Source of the DNA: Salipiger mucosus DSM 16094
GTDB lineage: Bacteria; Pseudomonadota; Alphaproteobacteria; Rhodobacterales; Rhodobacteraceae
Direction: 5' to 3'
NCBI RefSeq assembly: GCF_000442255.1
Contig: NZ_KE557273.1
Location: 995,224 to 1,059,223, forward strand
DNA: 64,000 nt
The position numbers were made by a program, and so were the translations under genes. Each line of letters starts with the position of its first letter. The stretch's first letter is position 1. Shown piece after piece: positions 46,513-56,897 of this stretch. The notes beneath the pieces are model-generated. The model was not told where the DNA came from. It did no database searches and saw only the letters and a list, made by a program, of their open reading frames with translations.

Positions 46513-46535
46513 TCGGCAGGGCCGGGGGAGGACGG

Positions 46536-46874
46536 ATGCGCCGCAACGGCTGGCATACGGTCTGGCAGGGCGACACGCTGGTGCACGCCCGCCGCTGGCC
46601 CGCGCGCTTCGACCTCGCGGTCGAGGCGCGGCTGCCGGCCGTCGCCCGCCCGGAGCGCCTCGCCCGGCAGGTCCGCCAGGATGTCTGGCGCGCGCTGCGC
46701 GATCTGCGCGGCTTTGCACCTTGCATAGAGGTCGCACCCCAGGAGGAGGGGGTGCGGCTGCGCGCGGGCGGGGAGGCGCCCGCGCGCTTTGATAAGGCCA
46801 CCGCCGAGACCCGCATCCGGGCGGTGCTCGAGAACGGCGCGACCCGCGCCCGCTGGCTGCGGTGCGCGTCATGA
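46536..46874 (+). CDS. Hypothetical protein between pccB and pccA
   Basis: A 112-residue Arg-rich protein (MRRNGWHTVWQGDTLVHARR...) with no recognised domain, no signal peptide, and one cysteine pair (C67, C110). GGGGAGG stands about 7 bases before the ATG. The gene starts 23 bases after pccB and overlaps the next small gene by 4 bases, so it is probably co-transcribed with pccB. A hydrophilic, possibly nucleic-acid- or membrane-binding small protein; function unknown. Confidence 0.65.
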   Translation: MRRNGWHTVWQGDTLVHARRWPARFDLAVEARLPAVARPERLARQVRQDVWRALRDLRGFAPCIEVAPQEEGVRLRAGGEAPARFDKATAETRIRAVLENGATRARWLRCAS

Positions 46875-47299
46875 ATCGCGTCGCCTCTGCCCTGGGCCTG
46901 CTGGCCTGCGCCTTCCCACCGGCGGCCCACGGCGCCGAGGAGGACGGGGCCGACGAAGGCGGACTTGCCGCCTTCAAGGCGCCCTCGGGCATGGAGGTGA
47001 CACTGCAGGAAACCTTCTGGGATGACCCCGGACGCGGAGCCGTCTACCGATTCCGTTTCGTCGCGCCCGGACTCGCCGCAGGCGAGGACTCGGACCTCGA
47101 CAGCCTCGCCGGAGACATGACCGCGCTGTGCGAGGACATCGCCGTTCCGGCGATCCGGAATGCCGAACCGGCGGCTTTCCGCGTGGTGATTTCGCTGATG
47201 GCCGAGCCGGTGCCCTTCGGCGAATCCACGCCGGGCGTGCGGCAGGTCTTCGAGAGCTACAGCCTCGAGGATGGTCGCTGCATCTGGGAGGTTTTCTGA
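46871..47299 (+). CDS. Exported hypothetical protein
   Basis: A 142-residue protein with a signal peptide (VASALGLLACAFPPAAHG, cleavage near 21). The mature part has a conserved-looking beta-rich segment (EVTLQETFWDDPGRGAVYRFRFVAPGL) and two cysteines (C79, C138) that may form a periplasmic disulfide. It overlaps the previous gene by ATGA. I recognise no characterised function. Its position in the pcc region suggests only co-transcription. Confidence 0.7.
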   Translation: MNRVASALGLLACAFPPAAHGAEEDGADEGGLAAFKAPSGMEVTLQETFWDDPGRGAVYRFRFVAPGLAAGEDSDLDSLAGDMTALCEDIAVPAIRNAEPAAFRVVISLMAEPVPFGESTPGVRQVFESYSLEDGRCIWEVF

Positions 47300-47469
47300 T
47301 GCGCGCACAATATCTTGCGGGGAATCGCGCAGATGTGATGCGCAATGAGGCTTTCGCGTCACAGGGCGACGGATCGCATGCGATGCGATACCATTCGCTC
47401 TGCAACTCCGATATGCTGACAAACGGTTGCACCCAAGCAATCGTTACCTCAGAACGGGGACAGGCAGGG

Positions 47470-47500
47470 CCGACAGGTTCTGTCGGTTTCGTTGAACCTG
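47470..47500 (+). promoter_or_regulatory. Mutually exclusive leader hairpins before the 47-residue lipoprotein
   Basis: CCGACAG (47470-47476) can pair with CTGTCGG (47480-47486), or CAGGTTC (47474-47480) with GAACCTG (47494-47500), but not both. The second arm ends 3 bases before the AGGAGA ribosome site. The layout resembles an attenuator or switch; no ligand is suggested. Confidence 0.45.
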
Positions 47501-47513
47501 ACAGGAGAAAGAG

Positions 47514-47657
47514 ATGTCCAAGAGCATCAAACTTCTTGCCATGCTGGGTCTGGTCGCAGGCGTGTCCGCTTGCGCCGGTCAGCAGGAAGAGGAATTCGTT
47601 GTGGTCGATCCCGAGCCGATCAGCACCGAGCCGGAATTCACCGGTAAGTACAAGTAA
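47514..47657 (+). CDS. Entericidin-like tiny lipoprotein (47 aa)
   Basis: A 47-residue lipoprotein. The start has AGGAGA 6 bases upstream. A short signal peptide ends in the lipobox GVSAC (C20), leaving a 28-residue acidic tail (QQEEEFVVVDPEPIST...FTGKYK). It is too short for ordinary gene callers. A strong UUCG-loop terminator follows directly, so it is a discrete transcription unit. The tail resembles that of the next lipoprotein (VVIGPEPVADKYG), suggesting an old duplication. Likely outer membrane; function unknown. Confidence 0.75.
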   Translation: MSKSIKLLAMLGLVAGVSACAGQQEEEFVVVDPEPISTEPEFTGKYK

Positions 47658-47665
47658 TCGACTTT

Positions 47666-47691
47666 CGGGACGGGCCTTCGGGTCCGTCCCG
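47666..47691 (+). terminator. UUCG-loop hairpin terminator
   Basis: CGGGACGGGCC and GGTCCGTCCCG (11-base stem, one G-T pair) around a TTCG tetraloop, 8 bases after the tiny lipoprotein stop. Such tetraloops are exceptionally stable. Only GATCC follows instead of a T run. Confidence 0.7.
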
Positions 47692-47846
47692 ATCCCCCGC
47701 CGGCGCCCCGGCCGGCCGGGACCGGCGGCGACGGCGGAAATTGACCCGCGTCAACGCATTATCCCCGGAACTTCGCATCATCGTTCGTTCGGCGCCGCAA
47801 CGCGCGCCGGCTTTGAGAACCTCGCGATTTCCAGGGAGCCATCCAG

Positions 47847-48149
47847 ATGTTCAACCGTATTCTCCTGGCGGGCGCCGTGGCGCTTGGCGCCCTCGCGGGC
47901 TGCGCGCAGCCCGAGCCCGTCGTCATCGGGCCGGAGCCCGTCGCCGACAAGTACGGCGCGCTCCACTGCCCCGGGGCCTATGTCCTCCAGGGCGATGTCT
48001 GCGTGCCGCTCGACACCGCCATGCCGCCTTCGGGCAACGGCATGGACGGGGTGGAGCCCGGCACGGCCGACGCGGGCGGCATGCAGAACCGGACCCGCAA
48101 CACCAACCAGAACACGAACCAGACCCGCAACACCTACGAGGGCGGCTGA
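47847..48149 (+). CDS. Small lipoprotein with Asn/Thr-rich tail
   Basis: A 100-residue lipoprotein: signal peptide, lipobox LAGC (C19), then PEPVVIGPEPVADKYGALHCPGAYVLQGDVCVPLD with two cysteines likely bridged, and a low-complexity tail NRTRNTNQNTNQTRNT. The first part of the mature region resembles that of the 47-residue lipoprotein 200 bases upstream. Probably surface or periplasmic; function unknown. A GGGAGCC site lies before the ATG. Confidence 0.75.
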   Translation: MFNRILLAGAVALGALAGCAQPEPVVIGPEPVADKYGALHCPGAYVLQGDVCVPLDTAMPPSGNGMDGVEPGTADAGGMQNRTRNTNQNTNQTRNTYEGG

Positions 48150-48209
48150 CGCGCGGCTGAGGCCGGACTCGGCCCGCGCCGCCCCGGGGCGCGGGCAGGA
48201 GGACCGGCC

Positions 48210-48572
48210 ATGATGAAGCATCGCGGCTTCCCCGGGCGGATGCCCGGGTCCGACTACCAATTCACCATCCGCCGGGCGAATCCGCGCGGCGTGACCCCCA
48301 TCGTGCGGCGCGAGCGCTACCGCGACCGCAAGCCCGTGGACCGTCGCGCGGACCTGATGTTCATGGCCGCGCTCTGGGAGCACTTCGGCACCGAGCCCTT
48401 CGAGCGCGGCAACCTCGACGCCGGGCGTCTGAGCTGGCTCTTCGGGCGCGAGGTCCTGGCCTGGGACGACCCTTTCGACCCCGAAAGCTATGACGCGATG
48501 CTCGTCATCGACGAAGATGCGGCGCGCGCCTCCTTCCCCGATGCCTTCAACGGGAACGCGGAATGGGCCTGA
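48210..48572 (+). CDS. Hypothetical cytoplasmic protein
   Basis: A 120-residue soluble protein, basic at the N-terminus (HRGFPGRMPGSD...RRERYRDRKPVDRR) and acidic at the C-terminus (DDPFDPESYDAMLVIDEDAARASFP). AGGAGG lies 9 bases before the ATG. No domain is recognised. It is the last gene before a 352-base region with no gene. Confidence 0.65.
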   Translation: MMKHRGFPGRMPGSDYQFTIRRANPRGVTPIVRRERYRDRKPVDRRADLMFMAALWEHFGTEPFERGNLDAGRLSWLFGREVLAWDDPFDPESYDAMLVIDEDAARASFPDAFNGNAEWA

Positions 48573-48924
48573 TTGCACAACCTTTGGGCGAGTTGCGGCG
48601 AAAGCCTGCCGATCCAGGCGGGAATTGCCTTTCGCGCTTTCCATCGGCCGGCACCCGCGCCAGCGTGGAGACGTTGCGCGTCGGCGTCGTCCCTGCGTCG
48701 GCGCGCGGAGAAAACCCTTCCCCTTCCCCTGACGGGCGGTTCGGCGCTTGCACGCGCGGGCCGTCCGTCTTTTCTCCGCGCCGCGACGCGGTTCGGCGGA
48801 TCGCCGCCCGGCACCGGCAAGGCATTGCCGGTTCCCGCGAATTTGGCGACGGGTCATGGAACCTGCCGCGTTTTGGGGGTGTTGTCCCAGCGACATCACC
48901 CACGGAACACAGGGAGTATCCTTC
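48573..48924. other. 352-base region without a gene, with nested inverted repeats
   Basis: No credible reading frame is visible. The region holds a perfect 12-base inverted repeat, GCGCGGAGAAAA (48703-48714) and TTTTCTCCGCGC (48770-48781), 55 bases apart, and a GCGAAAG / CTTTCGC pair near 48597-48639. It could be a structured RNA, a decayed mobile element or simple GC-rich spacer; the promoter of the following lipoprotein gene must lie near its end. Confidence 0.5.
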
Positions 48925-49134
48925 ATGGGCAAGCATGCAATCCGTCTCGCCGCCGTCCTCGGTCTCGCCGCAGTCGCGGCCTGCGAAAGCTCGGACCTGC
49001 CGCGCGCCGGTCTCGGCGCCGGTGCAGGCTACCTCGTCGACCGCGCGAGCGGCGGTGACGGCACCGTCGGCGCGGCCGTCGGCGCGACCGCAGGCACCGT
49101 CTGCGACGACGTCACGCCGCAGTTCTGCAACTGA
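48925..49134 (+). CDS. Small glycine-rich lipoprotein
   Basis: A 69-residue lipoprotein. The signal peptide ends in a lipobox-like AVAAC (C20), followed by a Gly/Ala-rich stretch (GAGAGYLVDRASGGDGTVGAAVGATAG) recalling the glycine-zipper membrane motif, and a final disulfide-capable pair (C60, C68). GGGAG is 10 bases before the ATG. Probably an outer-membrane small lipoprotein; its 14-base terminator stem follows. Confidence 0.75.
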   Translation: MGKHAIRLAAVLGLAAVAACESSDLPRAGLGAGAGYLVDRASGGDGTVGAAVGATAGTVCDDVTPQFCN

Positions 49135-49176
49135 TGATCTGATCGCCGCGCCCGCCGCGGCGCGACGACTGCTGAC

Positions 49177-49212
49177 AGGCCATCGGGGCGCTTTCGCCCC
49201 GGTGGCCTTTTT
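49177..49212 (+). terminator. Strong intrinsic terminator before pccA
   Basis: AGGCCATCGGGGCG pairs with CGCCCCGGTGGCCT (14-base stem, one wobble) around CTTT, followed by TTTT. It ends the lipoprotein transcript, so pccA probably starts from its own promoter in the next 55 bases. Confidence 0.85.
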
Positions 49213-49267
49213 GCGTTCGCCCGGCGCCCTGGCGCTGCGGGCCAATCGATAACGGAAAGGGACACAG

Positions 49268-51268
<2,001 letters not shown>

Positions 51269-51300
51269 TCCGATGACCCTGTGGCGGCTCATACAGGCAG

Positions 51301-51321
51301 GGGCGGCGCGCGGCGCCGCCC
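51301..51321. terminator. Bidirectional hairpin between pccA and the DUF4174 gene
   Basis: GGGCGGCGC and GCGCCGCCC (9-base perfect stem, GCG loop) fill the 54-base space between convergent stops and end 1 base before the minus-strand stop. Confidence 0.6.
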
Positions 51322-51322
51322 G

Positions 51323-51802
51323 TCACTGCGTGGGCTGCTCGGGCTCGGGCTGGCGCAGGGTGTCTCGGCGGTCGCGCACCTCCTGCTGGCGCAGCGGCTG
51401 CTTGTCGATCGAGCGCGAGATCTCGCGCACGTCCCACGGGGCGGGCTTGCGGATGATCACCGTGCCGTCCTTGGCCAGCAGCACGAACATGAATCCGCGC
51501 GGGCGCAGCTCGCGCCGGATCGGTGACCGCGCCGAGGGATCGGTGTCGGTTAGCACCACCACGTCGCGGTCCACCAGCGCGTCCAGCCGCTCGGTGATGA
51601 GCTGCATCTGCTGGACGTATCGCGGGTCGGCCGGGTTGTCGGCGAAGACCACCAGCGGCCGCGCGATCCAGAGGAAATCCTCCAGCGTGGCTTCGCCCGC
51701 CGGGCGGATGGCCTCGTCGGTGGCGGTGGTGTCCTGCGCGCGGAGCGGAAGCGCCGCGATTGCGAAAAATCCAAGGAGTCCAAGGGCGAGCCAGCGTATC
51801 AT
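51323..51802 (-). CDS. DUF4174 exported protein
   Basis: A 159-residue protein with a signal peptide (WLALGLLGFFAIAALPLRAQ, cleavage near 22) and a thioredoxin-like DUF4174 body: LEDFLWIARPLVVFADNPADPRY, VVVLTDTDPSA, GFMFVLLAKDGTVIIRKPAPWDV. The family lacks the redox CxxC and its role is unknown. The ATG at 51802 has no strong ribosome site, but upstream extension gives no better signal peptide. It converges with pccA. Confidence 0.8.
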   Translation of the reverse strand: MIRWLALGLLGFFAIAALPLRAQDTTATDEAIRPAGEATLEDFLWIARPLVVFADNPADPRYVQQMQLITERLDALVDRDVVVLTDTDPSARSPIRRELRPRGFMFVLLAKDGTVIIRKPAPWDVREISRSIDKQPLRQQEVRDRRDTLRQPEPEQPTQ

Positions 51803-51938
51803 GCACCCAGATATAGGGGTGGCGGAGGGCTCTGGACAGGGTTTCCTTGCCTCGGCGCGGGAAAAGGTCGCGGTTAACCGGATCGTGATGGAGGCTCGGC
51901 GATGATGGCGGATGTCATCCACAGCGGAGCTGCCCGGC

Positions 51939-52874
51939 ATGGACGTGATCCTGCATCTCGGGGCCCATCGCACGGGCTCGACCACCTTCCAGTGCTACAT
52001 GCGCGGCGCCGATGCGCGTCTCGCGGGGCAGGGGATCGGCTTCTGGGGCCCGCGCCGCACGCGCGACGGCCTGCTGCACGACCTCATCGTGCCCTCGGCG
52101 CGGCGGGGCGCCGCGCAGCGGGCCACGGGCCGCTTGCGGCTGGCGCGGACCACCAGCGAACGGCGCGGGCTGCAGGCGCTGGTCATCAGCGACGAGAACG
52201 TCATCGGCACGATGCGCGCCTGCCTGCGGCGGCGCCGGCTCTATCCCGAGGCGGGGCCACGGGGGGCACGGCTGGCGGCGGGCCTCCGGCCCGTGCGGCG
52301 CGCGGTGCTCTCGATCCGCTCGCCGGAATACTGGTGGGCCTCGGCGCTGGCGCACCTGCTGGGCCGCGGCGTGCCGGTGCCCGAGGCGCGCCTGATCGAC
52401 GAGATCCTCGCGCCCGAGCGCAGCTGGCGGCAGGTCGTGGCCGAGGTGGCCAGGGCACTGCCGGAGGCCGAGCTGATCGTGGTCCCGGCGGAACGCTTCG
52501 CCCCGCGCCCCGATGCGCTGCTGCGCATCGCCACGCAGGCGCAGGCGGTGCCCATGCTGCCGCCGGGCGGCATCCGGGCCAACCGCAGCCCGGACCTGCC
52601 GGCGCTGCGCGCCCTGCTGACCGAGCTGGGCGAACACCCCGCGCAGCTTCCGCCGGGCGAGGGGCGATGGATGCCCTTCACCCCGGCGCAGGCGGCGCAA
52701 CTCAGGGAACGATATGCCGACGACCTGTTCTGGCTGCGCGCCGGGGCGAACGGTCTCGCACGGCTGGAGGAAGACCCGGAACCGCTGACGGACAGGCTCA
52801 CCTGGCCGCCGGTTCTCAAGGAGAGAGGACGAGACGATGACAGCCAAGAAGGACGATTGGCGCAAACTCGCTGA
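51939..52874 (+). CDS. Sulfotransferase-like P-loop protein
   Basis: A 311-residue protein beginning [18 protein letters not shown], the 5'-phosphosulfate-binding loop of sulfotransferase-fold proteins; a second conserved segment [19 protein letters not shown] resembles the 3'-phosphate-binding helix. Family members transfer sulfate from PAPS to lipids or sugars. The ATG at 51939 (GGAG upstream) is preferred over 51912. The last 38 bases overlap the mutase gene in another frame, so the mutase ribosome site lies inside this gene. Confidence 0.65.
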   Translation: MDVILHLGAHRTGSTTFQCYMRGADARLAGQGIGFWGPRRTRDGLLHDLIVPSARRGAAQRATGRLRLARTTSERRGLQALVISDENVIGTMRACLRRRRLYPEAGPRGARLAAGLRPVRRAVLSIRSPEYWWASALAHLLGRGVPVPEARLIDEILAPERSWRQVVAEVARALPEAELIVVPAERFAPRPDALLRIATQAQAVPMLPPGGIRANRSPDLPALRALLTELGEHPAQLPPGEGRWMPFTPAQAAQLRERYADDLFWLRAGANGLARLEEDPEPLTDRLTWPPVLKERGRDDDSQEGRLAQTR

Positions 52875-54975
52875 AAAGGACCTGCGCGGGCGCCCGCTGG
52901 AGGACCTGAACTGGCAGACGCTCGAGGGCATCGAGGTGCAGCCGCTCTACACCGCCGAGGATGTCGAGGGGCTGCCGCATCTCGACGAGATGCCGGGGTT
53001 CGAGCCCTTCACCCGCGGCGTGCGCGCCACGATGTACACCGGCCGCCCCTGGACCATCCGGCAATACGCCGGCTTCTCCACGGCCGAGGAATCGAACGCC
53101 TTCTACCGCAAGGCGCTGGCGGCGGGGCAGCAGGGCGTCTCGGTGGCCTTCGACCTCGCGACGCACCGCGGCTACGACAGCGACCACCCCCGCGTGGTGG
53201 GGGACGTGGGCAAGGCCGGCGTCGCCATCGACAGCGTCGAGGACACCAAGATCCTCTTCGACGGCATCCCGCTCGACCAGGTCTCGGTCTCGATGACCAT
53301 GAACGGCGCGGTGATCCCGGTGCTGGCGAACTTCATCGTCACGGGCGAGGAGCAGGGCCACGACAAGTCGGTGCTCTCGGGGACCATCCAGAACGACATC
53401 CTCAAGGAGTTCATGGTCCGCAACACCTACATCTACCCGCCCGAGCCCTCGATGCGGATCATCTCGGACATCATCGAGTATACCTCGACCGAGATGCCGC
53501 GCTTCAACTCGATCTCGATCTCCGGCTACCACATGCAGGAGGCGGGCGCGAACCTCGTGCAGGAGCTGGCCTTCACCCTCGCCGACGGCAAGGAATACGT
53601 GAAGACGGCCGTCGACGCGGGCATGGACATCGACAAGTTCGCCGGCCGGCTGTCCTTCTTCTTCGCCATCGGCAAGAACTTCTTCATGGAGATCGCCAAG
53701 CTGCGCGCGGCGCGCATGCTGTGGTCGCGCATCATGACCGAGCTCGGCGCGCAGAACCCGCGCTCCAAGATGCTGCGCACCCACTGCCAGACCTCGGGCG
53801 TGTCGCTGGCCGAGCAGGACCCCTACAACAACGTCGTTCGCACCGCCTACGAGGCGATGTCGGCGGTCCTCGGCGGCACCCAGTCGCTGCACACCAACGC
53901 GCTGGACGAGGCGATGGCGCTGCCGTCGGAGTTCTCGGCGCGCATCGCCCGCAACACCCAGCTCATCCTCCAGGAAGAGACCGGCGTGACCAAGGTCGTC
54001 GACCCGATGGCCGGCTCCTACTACGTCGAGAAGCTGACGGCGGACCTTGCCGAAAAGGCCTGGGCGCTGATCGAGGAGGTCGACGAGATGGGCGGCATGA
54101 CCAAGGCCGTCGCCTCGGGTATGCCCAAGCTGCGCATCGAGGAGACCGCGGCGCGTCGCCAGGCCGACATCGACCGCGGCGACGACGTGATCGTGGGCGT
54201 CAACAAGTATCGCCTCGAGAAGGAGGACGATCTCGACATCCTCGACATCGACAACGCCAAGGTGCGCGACGGGCAGGTCAAGGCGCTGGAACGCATCCGC
54301 GCCAATCGCGACCAGGCCGCCTGCGACGCCGCGCTGGGCGAACTTGAACGCCGGGCGAACGAGGGCGGCAACCTGCTCGAGGCTGCCGTCGAAGCCGCCC
54401 GCGCGAGGGCCACTGTCGGAGAGATCAGCATGGCAATGGAAAAGGTGTTCGGCCGCCACCGGGCCGAGGTCAAGACGCTCGCGGGCGTCTACGGCGCCGC
54501 CTACGAGGGCGACGAGGGCTTTGCCGCGATCCAGAAATCGGTCGAGGACTTCGCCGAGGAGGAGGGCCGCCGCCCGCGCATGCTGGTGGTCAAGATGGGC
54601 CAGGACGGCCACGACCGCGGCGCCAAGGTGATCGCGACGGCCTTTGCCGACATCGGCTTCGACGTCGACGTGGGCCCGCTCTTCCAGACCCCGGCCGAGG
54701 CCGCGCAGGATGCCATCGACAACGACGTGCACATCGTGGGCATCTCGAGCCAGGCCGCCGGCCACAAGACGCTGGCGCCGCAGCTGATCCAGGCGCTCAA
54801 GGACGAGGGCGCCGAGGACATCATCGTGATCTGCGGCGGGGTGATCCCGCACCAGGATTACGAGTTCCTGCAAAAGGCCGGCGTCAAGGCGATCTTCGGG
54901 CCGGGCACCAACATCCCCGAGGCGGCGCAGGACATCCTGCGGCTCATTCGCGAGGCCCGAAAGCAGCCCGCCTGA
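52837..54975 (+). CDS. scpA: Methylmalonyl-CoA mutase
   Basis: A 712-residue single-chain mutase that converts (R)-methylmalonyl-CoA to succinyl-CoA, using adenosylcobalamin. The substrate barrel starts with [22 protein letters not shown], and the C-terminal B12 domain carries the base-off signature DGHDRGAK with H592 as the lower axial ligand. Length and layout are those of alphaproteobacterial ScpA/McmA-type enzymes. The start lies inside the sulfotransferase gene (AAGGAG upstream). No epimerase is next to it; the VOC-fold gene downstream does not clearly match methylmalonyl-CoA epimerase. Confidence 0.96.
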   Translation: MTAKKDDWRKLAEKDLRGRPLEDLNWQTLEGIEVQPLYTAEDVEGLPHLDEMPGFEPFTRGVRATMYTGRPWTIRQYAGFSTAEESNAFYRKALAAGQQGVSVAFDLATHRGYDSDHPRVVGDVGKAGVAIDSVEDTKILFDGIPLDQVSVSMTMNGAVIPVLANFIVTGEEQGHDKSVLSGTIQNDILKEFMVRNTYIYPPEPSMRIISDIIEYTSTEMPRFNSISISGYHMQEAGANLVQELAFTLADGKEYVKTAVDAGMDIDKFAGRLSFFFAIGKNFFMEIAKLRAARMLWSRIMTELGAQNPRSKMLRTHCQTSGVSLAEQDPYNNVVRTAYEAMSAVLGGTQSLHTNALDEAMALPSEFSARIARNTQLILQEETGVTKVVDPMAGSYYVEKLTADLAEKAWALIEEVDEMGGMTKAVASGMPKLRIEETAARRQADIDRGDDVIVGVNKYRLEKEDDLDILDIDNAKVRDGQVKALERIRANRDQAACDAALGELERRANEGGNLLEAAVEAARARATVGEISMAMEKVFGRHRAEVKTLAGVYGAAYEGDEGFAAIQKSVEDFAEEEGRRPRMLVVKMGQDGHDRGAKVIATAFADIGFDVDVGPLFQTPAEAAQDAIDNDVHIVGISSQAAGHKTLAPQLIQALKDEGAEDIIVICGGVIPHQDYEFLQKAGVKAIFGPGTNIPEAAQDILRLIREARKQPA

Positions 54976-55070
54976 GCCGGGCGGCCACAGACCCGTGCGC
55001 CGCGGCATTTTCCGTTTGCAGCGCGCGGGCCAGGCACTAACGTCGTCCGGAAGACATTCGGACGGGGTGA

Positions 55071-55688
55071 ATGACGCTGGAACTGGACCATGTCGCCGTG
55101 CTCGGCGAAACGCTCGAAGAGGCCGCGGCCCATGCCGAGGCGGCGCTCGGTTGTCCGATGCTGCCCGGCGGGGTGCATCCCCGCTACGGCACGCACAACC
55201 GGCTGCTCGGGCTGGGCGAGGGCCTCTACATCGAGGCCATCGCCATCGACCCGGCCGCACCGCCGCCGGATCACGCGCGCTGGTTCGGGCTCGATGACTT
55301 TTCCGGTCCCGCGCGGCTCGACAAGTGGGTCTGCCACGTTCCCGACATGACCAAGGCGCTCGAGGCGCTGCCGATGGCGGGAACGCCCGTCCAGCTCGCG
55401 CGGGGGAACCTGCGCTGGCTCATGGCCGTGCCCGAGGACGGACATCTGCCCTACGACGGGCTCTTTCCGGCGCTGATCGAATGGCAGAGCCCGGTGCCGC
55501 CGGGCTCGGCGCTGCCCGCCGCCGGGCCGCGCCTCGAGCGGCTCATCGTCGCCCACCCCGAGGCAGAGGCGCTCGAGGCGCTGCTTGCCCCGCATCTCGA
55601 CGCGCCGCTCGTCTCGTTCGAAACCGCGCCGCGTCCCGGCCTGCGCGCCGAGCTCACCACGCCGCACGGGCGGCGCGTGCTGCAATGA
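55071..55688 (+). CDS. VOC/glyoxalase-like domain protein
   Basis: A 205-residue VOC-superfamily protein of the glyoxalase-3-like type: LELDHVAVLGETLEEAAAHAEAALG at the start, and GTHNRLLGLGEGLYIEAIAIDP at the middle strand with plausible metal ligands (H7, E75). The family covers lyases, dioxygenases and epimerases; being beside methylmalonyl-CoA mutase raises an epimerase role, but the sequence is larger and more diverged than known epimerases, so this is weak. It overlaps the acetyltransferase gene by ATGA. Confidence 0.75.
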   Translation: MTLELDHVAVLGETLEEAAAHAEAALGCPMLPGGVHPRYGTHNRLLGLGEGLYIEAIAIDPAAPPPDHARWFGLDDFSGPARLDKWVCHVPDMTKALEALPMAGTPVQLARGNLRWLMAVPEDGHLPYDGLFPALIEWQSPVPPGSALPAAGPRLERLIVAHPEAEALEALLAPHLDAPLVSFETAPRPGLRAELTTPHGRRVLQ

Positions 55689-56176
55689 TCCTGCGCCCCG
55701 CGCGGGAGGCAGACGCCGAGGCCATCGCCGCCATCTGGAACCCGCTCATCGAAGGGACCGCCGTGACCTTCACCACCGCGCCCAAGACGCCCGAGGGCCT
55801 GCGCGCCGACATCGCCGCGCGGGGCGCCGCCTTCCAGGTGGCCGAGGAGGGCGGCGCGCTGCTGGGCTTCGCCACCTACTTCCAGTTCCGCGGCGGTCCG
55901 GGCTACGCGCGCACCATGGAGCACTCGGTCCAGCTCGCCCCCGAGGCGCGGGGCCGCGGTATCGGCCGCGCGCTCATGGCGGCGCTCGAGGCCGAGGCCC
56001 GCGCGCAGGGCGTGCATTCCATGTTCGCGGGCGTCTCGGGCGAGAATCCCGCGGGCCGCGCCTTCCACGCCGCCCTGGGCTACCGCGAGGTCGCGCGCCT
56101 GCCCGAGGTCGGGCACAAGTTCGGCCGCTGGATGGACCTTTTGCTGATGCAGAAAATTCTCGGAATGTCGCACTGA
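55685..56176 (+). CDS. GNAT N-acetyltransferase (phosphinothricin acetyltransferase-like)
   Basis: A 163-residue GNAT enzyme transferring acetyl from acetyl-CoA to an amine. Motif A reads QLAPEARGRGIGRALMAALEAEA, and the typical N-terminus LRPAREADAEAIAAIWNPLIEGT and C-terminus FGRWMDLLLMQKIL resemble Pat/Bar enzymes, whose native substrates are often methionine sulfoximine or related compounds. Coupled by ATGA to the VOC gene. Confidence 0.85.
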   Translation: MILRPAREADAEAIAAIWNPLIEGTAVTFTTAPKTPEGLRADIAARGAAFQVAEEGGALLGFATYFQFRGGPGYARTMEHSVQLAPEARGRGIGRALMAALEAEARAQGVHSMFAGVSGENPAGRAFHAALGYREVARLPEVGHKFGRWMDLLLMQKILGMSH

Positions 56177-56207
56177 CAGCGGCGACCACCACGCGTAAGC
56201 TGCCCCC

Positions 56208-56891
56208 ATGTCGATCTGGACCCGCATCACCGAAGCGCTCTCCGCGCTCGCCAAGGGCGAAGGGCTCACCGCCGTCTTCGAGCGGCTGCGCCGTCCGCCC
56301 GAGCGCACCGTGGCCTTCACCATCGCCGTCATCGCGCTCTCCGCGAAGATGGCCAAGGCCGACGGCCGCGTCACCCGCAACGAGGTCGCGGCCTTCCGCG
56401 AGGTCTTCTACATCGCCCCCGAGGACGAGGCGGCGGCGGCGCGGGTCTTCAATCTCGCGCGGCAGGACGTCGCCGGCTACGAGGAATACGCCCGCCGCGT
56501 CCGCCGCATGTTCGCGGACCGCAGCGCGCCGCTCTCGGACCTGATGGAGGGGCTCTTCTACATCGCGGTGGCCGACGGCGACTACCACCCCGACGAGGAC
56601 CAGTTCCTCGAGCGGGTGGCGCGCATCTTCGGCATCGCCGAGCCCGAGTTCCGCGCCCTGCGCGCCCGCTTCGTGCCCGACGCCGCGCCCGATCCCTACA
56701 CCGTGCTGGGCGTCACGCCCGACATGCCGCTGGCCGAGATCCGCCGTGCCTGGCGCAAGCAGGTGCGCGACAGCCACCCCGACGTGATGCAGGCGCGCGG
56801 CGTGCCCGAGGAGGCGGTCAAGCTCTCCGAGCGGCGGCTCATCGACATCAACCGCGCCTGGGAAGAGATCTCGGCGCGCCAGACCGCCTGA
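56208..56891 (+). CDS. DnaJ-domain co-chaperone with TerB-like domain (DjlA type)
   Basis: A 227-residue protein. Residues about 35-155 resemble the TerB/DjlA helical domain (MAKADGRVTRNEVAAFREVF and a second such unit VADGDYHPDEDQFLERV), and the C-terminal 70 residues are a J-domain with the HPD motif (DSHPDVM) that stimulates DnaK. Unlike E. coli DjlA it has no clear N-terminal membrane helix. Likely a cytoplasmic DnaK partner. It lies 31 bases after the acetyltransferase gene. Confidence 0.85.
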   Translation: MSIWTRITEALSALAKGEGLTAVFERLRRPPERTVAFTIAVIALSAKMAKADGRVTRNEVAAFREVFYIAPEDEAAAARVFNLARQDVAGYEEYARRVRRMFADRSAPLSDLMEGLFYIAVADGDYHPDEDQFLERVARIFGIAEPEFRALRARFVPDAAPDPYTVLGVTPDMPLAEIRRAWRKQVRDSHPDVMQARGVPEEAVKLSERRLIDINRAWEEISARQTA

Positions 56892-56897
56892 GCGCGG

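Noticed and set aside
46700..46740. TTTGCACCTTGCA resembling a PccR site after pccB
   Set aside because: It lies inside a coding frame, is not a perfect TTTGCAAA, and has no promoter context.
48063..48149. Short repeats (NRTRNTNQNT) as a possible CRISPR or VNTR
   Set aside because: They are a low-complexity Asn/Thr coding tail of a lipoprotein with unequal spacing and no spacers.
55071..55688. Methylmalonyl-CoA epimerase
   Set aside because: Same superfamily and near the mutase, but longer and more diverged than known epimerases; kept as a general VOC protein.
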